Source: Fermentimonas sp. (GTDB lineage Bacteria; Bacteroidota; Bacteroidia; Bacteroidales; Dysgonomonadaceae). From it: a stretch of DNA of 36,788 nucleotides. The stretch covers positions 1 to 36,788 of the forward strand of contig JAQVXD010000011.1 in NCBI GenBank assembly GCA_028709385.1. The letters run 5' to 3'. Below the pieces are notes generated by a model. That model was given only the letters and a program-made list of their open reading frames with translations. It had not been told where the DNA came from and did not search any database. A program made the position numbers and the translations under genes. Each line of letters begins with the position of its first letter. Positions within the stretch are counted from its first letter, which is position 1. This document shows positions 34,401-36,788 of the stretch, piece by piece.

Positions 34401-35126
34401 TTATGCATGCTCCTTTTGCAAGGCTTTCTGCTCTTCCGCTTTTAAACTGCGGTTTGCTTTGTCTTGTTCATCAGCCAGTTTGAGAAGTTTGCGTGACTCA
34501 ACAAGATTGGAAATCAGTAAAAAGATACATGCAGCAGATGCAAGATACTGTATAGTGCCAGGGATAAAAACCTCAAGTATAATAATTGTGCCTATAACCA
34601 GGCGTACTTCAGTAGGACCGAAGATACCGGAGTCTATAGAATATTGTCCGCCTATTTTGTATCGCAGTTGTGCCGTAATCATTTCCCAGCCATACAGTAC
34701 AACGAAAAAGAATCCTGCTAACTTCCATACACCCGGAGCATAAATGATGAATCCTGTACCGATAAATATAGTGCCAACCCAGTCAACTGTAACATCAAGA
34801 GAGAAGCCATACCATTTACGGGGTTTGTTGCGGTAATACGCCAGTCTGCCGTCAAGCGAGTCCCCAATCCAGTTTATAATAAAGCCCAACAGGGACAGGA
34901 GCATCCAGTATCTGTTAATATAAGCTCCCAGCACAAAACTGGCCGCAACCATTAAGTTTCCAAAAAAACCAATGGCAGTAAGTCCGTCAGAAGAAATCCA
35001 CGCCGGCACCTTTTGTACAAGGTAAGCTATCGTTTTTTGTTCCCATACTCTAAGTATATTTGTTCTTTGTCTGTCTGCGCTGATAAGTCTGAGCGACTTA
35101 GCCATGCTTCTTTTGTTAATATTCAT
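34401..35126 (-). CDS. CDP-alcohol phosphatidyltransferase family protein
   Basis: A 241-residue membrane enzyme of the family that joins a CDP-activated lipid to an alcohol such as glycerol phosphate or inositol phosphate. About five or six helices are visible. The signature with four aspartates is present: Asp89, Asp92-Gly93, Gly107, Asp111, Asp115 (DSLDGRLAYYR...GFSLDVTVD). The usual Ala-Arg is Ala96-Tyr97. The C-terminus (about 215-241) is a charged helix. The lipid product is unknown. It is the first gene of the five-gene minus-strand unit (gaps of 38, 23, 20 and 1 bases) and has a good promoter. Confidence 0.88.
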   Translation of the reverse strand: MNINKRSMAKSLRLISADRQRTNILRVWEQKTIAYLVQKVPAWISSDGLTAIGFFGNLMVAASFVLGAYINRYWMLLSLLGFIINWIGDSLDGRLAYYRNKPRKWYGFSLDVTVDWVGTIFIGTGFIIYAPGVWKLAGFFFVVLYGWEMITAQLRYKIGGQYSIDSGIFGPTEVRLVIGTIIILEVFIPGTIQYLASAACIFLLISNLVESRKLLKLADEQDKANRSLKAEEQKALQKEHA

Positions 35127-35171
35127 ATCAATACTTATTTTGCGGGTGACTTTCAGTTCTATCTCTCATTG

Positions 35172-35204
35172 CAAATGTAACCAATAAAATCTGGATGTTA
35201 CAAA
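35172..35204 (-). promoter_or_regulatory. Bacteroidota promoter of the CDP-alcohol transferase/yicC/gmk operon
   Basis: On the minus strand TTTG (35204-35201), a 21-base spacer and TACATTTG (35179-35172) match the Bacteroidota -33/-7 consensus. It lies 46 bases before the ATG of the first gene. Confidence 0.75.
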
Positions 35205-35309
35205 TTTGTTAAGTGAAAAATAAATTCTAAATTTAATTAATCCTAAATTTCCAACTTTTAAGAAAAGCTAAGTTCTGATTATAGGAGTATAAGCTCTGTT
35301 ATTTTTACG

Positions 35310-35317
35310 TACATTTG
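35310..35317 (+). promoter_or_regulatory. TAnnTTTG box immediately before umuD
   Basis: TACATTTG is an exact -7 box only four bases before the umuD ATG at 35322. A transcript begun from it would be leaderless or nearly so. No clear -33 element or known LexA-type operator is recognised in the 195-base gap. Confidence 0.4.
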
Positions 35318-35321
35318 CAGC

Positions 35322-35759
35322 ATGAAGAAGGTATTCACATCGTCGCAACTGGAGATTTACAGTCCCGAATTCTCGGAATTGAATATTCCGCTGGCCGGGG
35401 TGGCTTCTGCCGGTCCGTTCACTAATGTAGATGATTTTGTGAGTGAGCGGATTGATTTGAATAAACTGCTTATCAGACATCCCGAAGCTACGTTTTATGC
35501 TAAAGTTAAGGGTAACTCAATGAACGGAGACTTCAGCGACGGGGATTTGCTTGTTGTGGATAAGGCAGAAGAGTGGTCACATGGCAAGATAGCTCTCTGT
35601 TACATGGATGGAGAGTTTACGGTTAAAAGAATAGATATTGAAAAGGGGGTTTGCAGACTAATGCCATCTAATCCCGAATTTAAGCCGATAACCGTTACTA
35701 CAGAGAATACCCTTCTTATCTGGGGAATTATTGTATATTCCATCAGGAAGCACGGGTAG
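35322..35759 (+). CDS. umuD: UmuD-like autoproteolytic subunit of translesion polymerase V
   Basis: A 145-residue S24/LexA-type protein. Ser66 in KGNSMNGDF and Lys102 in GEFTVKRID form the Ser-Lys dyad used for self-cleavage. The likely cleavage site is Ala30-Gly31 in VASAGPF, the position of Cys-Gly in E. coli UmuD. There is no DNA-binding domain, so it is not LexA. After cleavage the dimer joins UmuC to form a damage-tolerant polymerase. umuC follows after 45 bases. Confidence 0.93.
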   Translation: MKKVFTSSQLEIYSPEFSELNIPLAGVASAGPFTNVDDFVSERIDLNKLLIRHPEATFYAKVKGNSMNGDFSDGDLLVVDKAEEWSHGKIALCYMDGEFTVKRIDIEKGVCRLMPSNPEFKPITVTTENTLLIWGIIVYSIRKHG

Positions 35760-35804
35760 TAAAATATTAGTCAAATAAAGGTCAGTTACAAACAGCGTAT
35801 ATTA

Positions 35805-36788
35805 ATGGTAGCACTGGTAGACTGCAATAATTTTTATGCATCGTGCGAAAGAGTATTCAACCCCTCTTTAAACGGACGGCCTGTCGTTGTTCTTTCAAAT
35901 AACGACGGATGTGTTATTGCCCGAAGCAATGAAGCCAAGAAAGCAGGTGTAGCCATGGGAGTGCCTGCATTTAAAGCCGCAGAGTTATTTAAGAGGCATA
36001 ATGTTGCAGTCTATTCAGCAAATTTTGCTCTCTACGGTGATATGAGCCGAAGAGTTATGTCTGTTCTTTCAGATTTCACTCCAAATCAGGAGGTCTATTC
36101 CATAGATGAGTGTTTTCTTGATCTTTCGGGTATTCAGGAAGATTTAAGAGATTATGGCTTTAAAATAAAGGAGAAAGTGTGGAAGTGGACAGGTATACCT
36201 GTTGGCATTGGTATAGCTCCCACAAAGGCTTTGGCAAAGATAGCCAATCGAATTGCAAAGAAATATCCTTCACAAACAGGCGGATGTCATGTTATAGACA
36301 GCGAAGAGAAGCGGCTGAAAGCACTAAAATGGCTCCCTGTTGAGGATATTTGGGGAGTGGGCAGAAGGAGTGCAATGAAACTGAATGCGGCAGGAGTTAC
36401 CAAGGCTATTGAATTTGTTCAGATGCCTGAGTCCTGGGTGCGCAAAAATATGACTATAACGGGAGTAAATCTTCAACGTGAACTTAAAGGTATTCCTTCA
36501 ATCGACTTAGTAGACCTTGAAAAAGCAAAGAGTATTTCTGTCACCCGTTCTTTTGAGAAGGAGTATGATACCTGGGATGATGTGAAAGAGCGTTTGATTA
36601 CATTTGTCTCTCTGGCAGCCGTTAAGCTGAGGGCACAACAATCTTTATGCCGTCGTATGCAGATCTTCCTGCAAACAAATTTCTATAAAGACAGTGAGGA
36701 GCCTGTTGCGCGTAGTGTGGAGGTTAGACTGCCATTCCCGACTTCCTCAACGCTTGAGATTGTTGATTTTGCACTGGCGGGTTTAAAA
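35805..36788 (+). CDS. umuC: UmuC-like Y-family DNA polymerase, 3' end outside window
   Basis: The frame opens at ATG 35805 (AAAGG lies about 18 bases upstream) and stays open to the last base, giving 328 codons of a protein usually about 420 residues long. Catalytic residues match the Y family: Asp6 in LVDCNNFYASCE, and Asp101-Glu102 in YSIDECFLDLSG. Further motifs: RPVVVLSNNDGCVIARSNEAK, GIGIAPTKALAKIANRIAKK, and the helix-hairpin-helix WGVGRRSAMKLNAAGV. The little-finger domain begins near residue 240 (ISVTRSFEKEY). It performs error-prone synthesis past DNA lesions with UmuD'. Confidence 0.96.
   Translation, partial: MVALVDCNNFYASCERVFNPSLNGRPVVVLSNNDGCVIARSNEAKKAGVAMGVPAFKAAELFKRHNVAVYSANFALYGDMSRRVMSVLSDFTPNQEVYSIDECFLDLSGIQEDLRDYGFKIKEKVWKWTGIPVGIGIAPTKALAKIANRIAKKYPSQTGGCHVIDSEEKRLKALKWLPVEDIWGVGRRSAMKLNAAGVTKAIEFVQMPESWVRKNMTITGVNLQRELKGIPSIDLVDLEKAKSISVTRSFEKEYDTWDDVKERLITFVSLAAVKLRAQQSLCRRMQIFLQTNFYKDSEEPVARSVEVRLPFPTSSTLEIVDFALAGLK

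Overview
The window looks like chromosomal DNA of a Bacteroidota bacterium, most likely a free-living or gut-associated Bacteroidales or relative. Reasons: a one-protein hybrid two-component regulator of the SusR/HTCS type beside polysaccharide-degrading genes, many signal-peptidase-II lipoproteins, few recognisable Shine-Dalgarno sites, several promoters with the Bacteroidota -7 box TAnnTTTG, an AT-rich sequence, and typical protein families (System II CcsBA heme lyase, BFN-UVR protein, alginate-export-like barrel).

Region 1 (1-11006) is the end of a pectic arabinan/arabinoside utilisation locus: the C-terminus of a GH127/GH146 (DUF1680) enzyme, the HTCS regulator, then exported GH2, GH93/sialidase-fold and GH43 enzymes, a lipoprotein mutarotase and an exported NIPSNAP protein. 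No SusC/SusD pair is visible, so the locus probably continues to the left. Region 2 (11141-17095) is housekeeping: an M23 envelope peptidase convergent with a four-gene minus-strand operon (BFN-UVR nuclease-like protein, RsmE, M81 peptidase, endonuclease III), a tRNA-His with two terminators, and a SpoU rRNA/tRNA methyltransferase. Region 3 (17295-21583) is transketolase, RpiB, an S41 protease lipoprotein and a short lipoate ligase. Transketolase and RpiB would take pentoses released by region 1 into central metabolism.

Region 4 (21695-29299) is the most unusual part. A membrane-anchored, NrfH-like tetraheme cytochrome is fused to an SUMF1 (formylglycine-generating-enzyme-like) domain. It is followed by a Tat-exported Gfo/Idh/MocA oxidoreductase, a Tat-exported TIM-barrel isomerase/epimerase, a CcsBA heme lyase and a second, cytosolic Gfo/Idh/MocA protein. 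I infer a periplasmic sugar- or polyol-transforming module wired to the quinone pool through multiheme cytochrome c. A convergent alginate-export-like outer-membrane barrel (29579-30856) lies next to it and may or may not belong.

Region 5 (31055-35126, minus strand) is a tight five-gene unit read from a good Bacteroidota promoter: CDP-alcohol phosphatidyltransferase, YicC, guanylate kinase, an exported alpha/beta hydrolase and a BASS-type transporter. Region 6 (35322-36788) is umuD and a umuC cut off by the window end. No gap between genes exceeds 300 bases; no CRISPR array, insertion sequence, phage gene or rRNA was seen.
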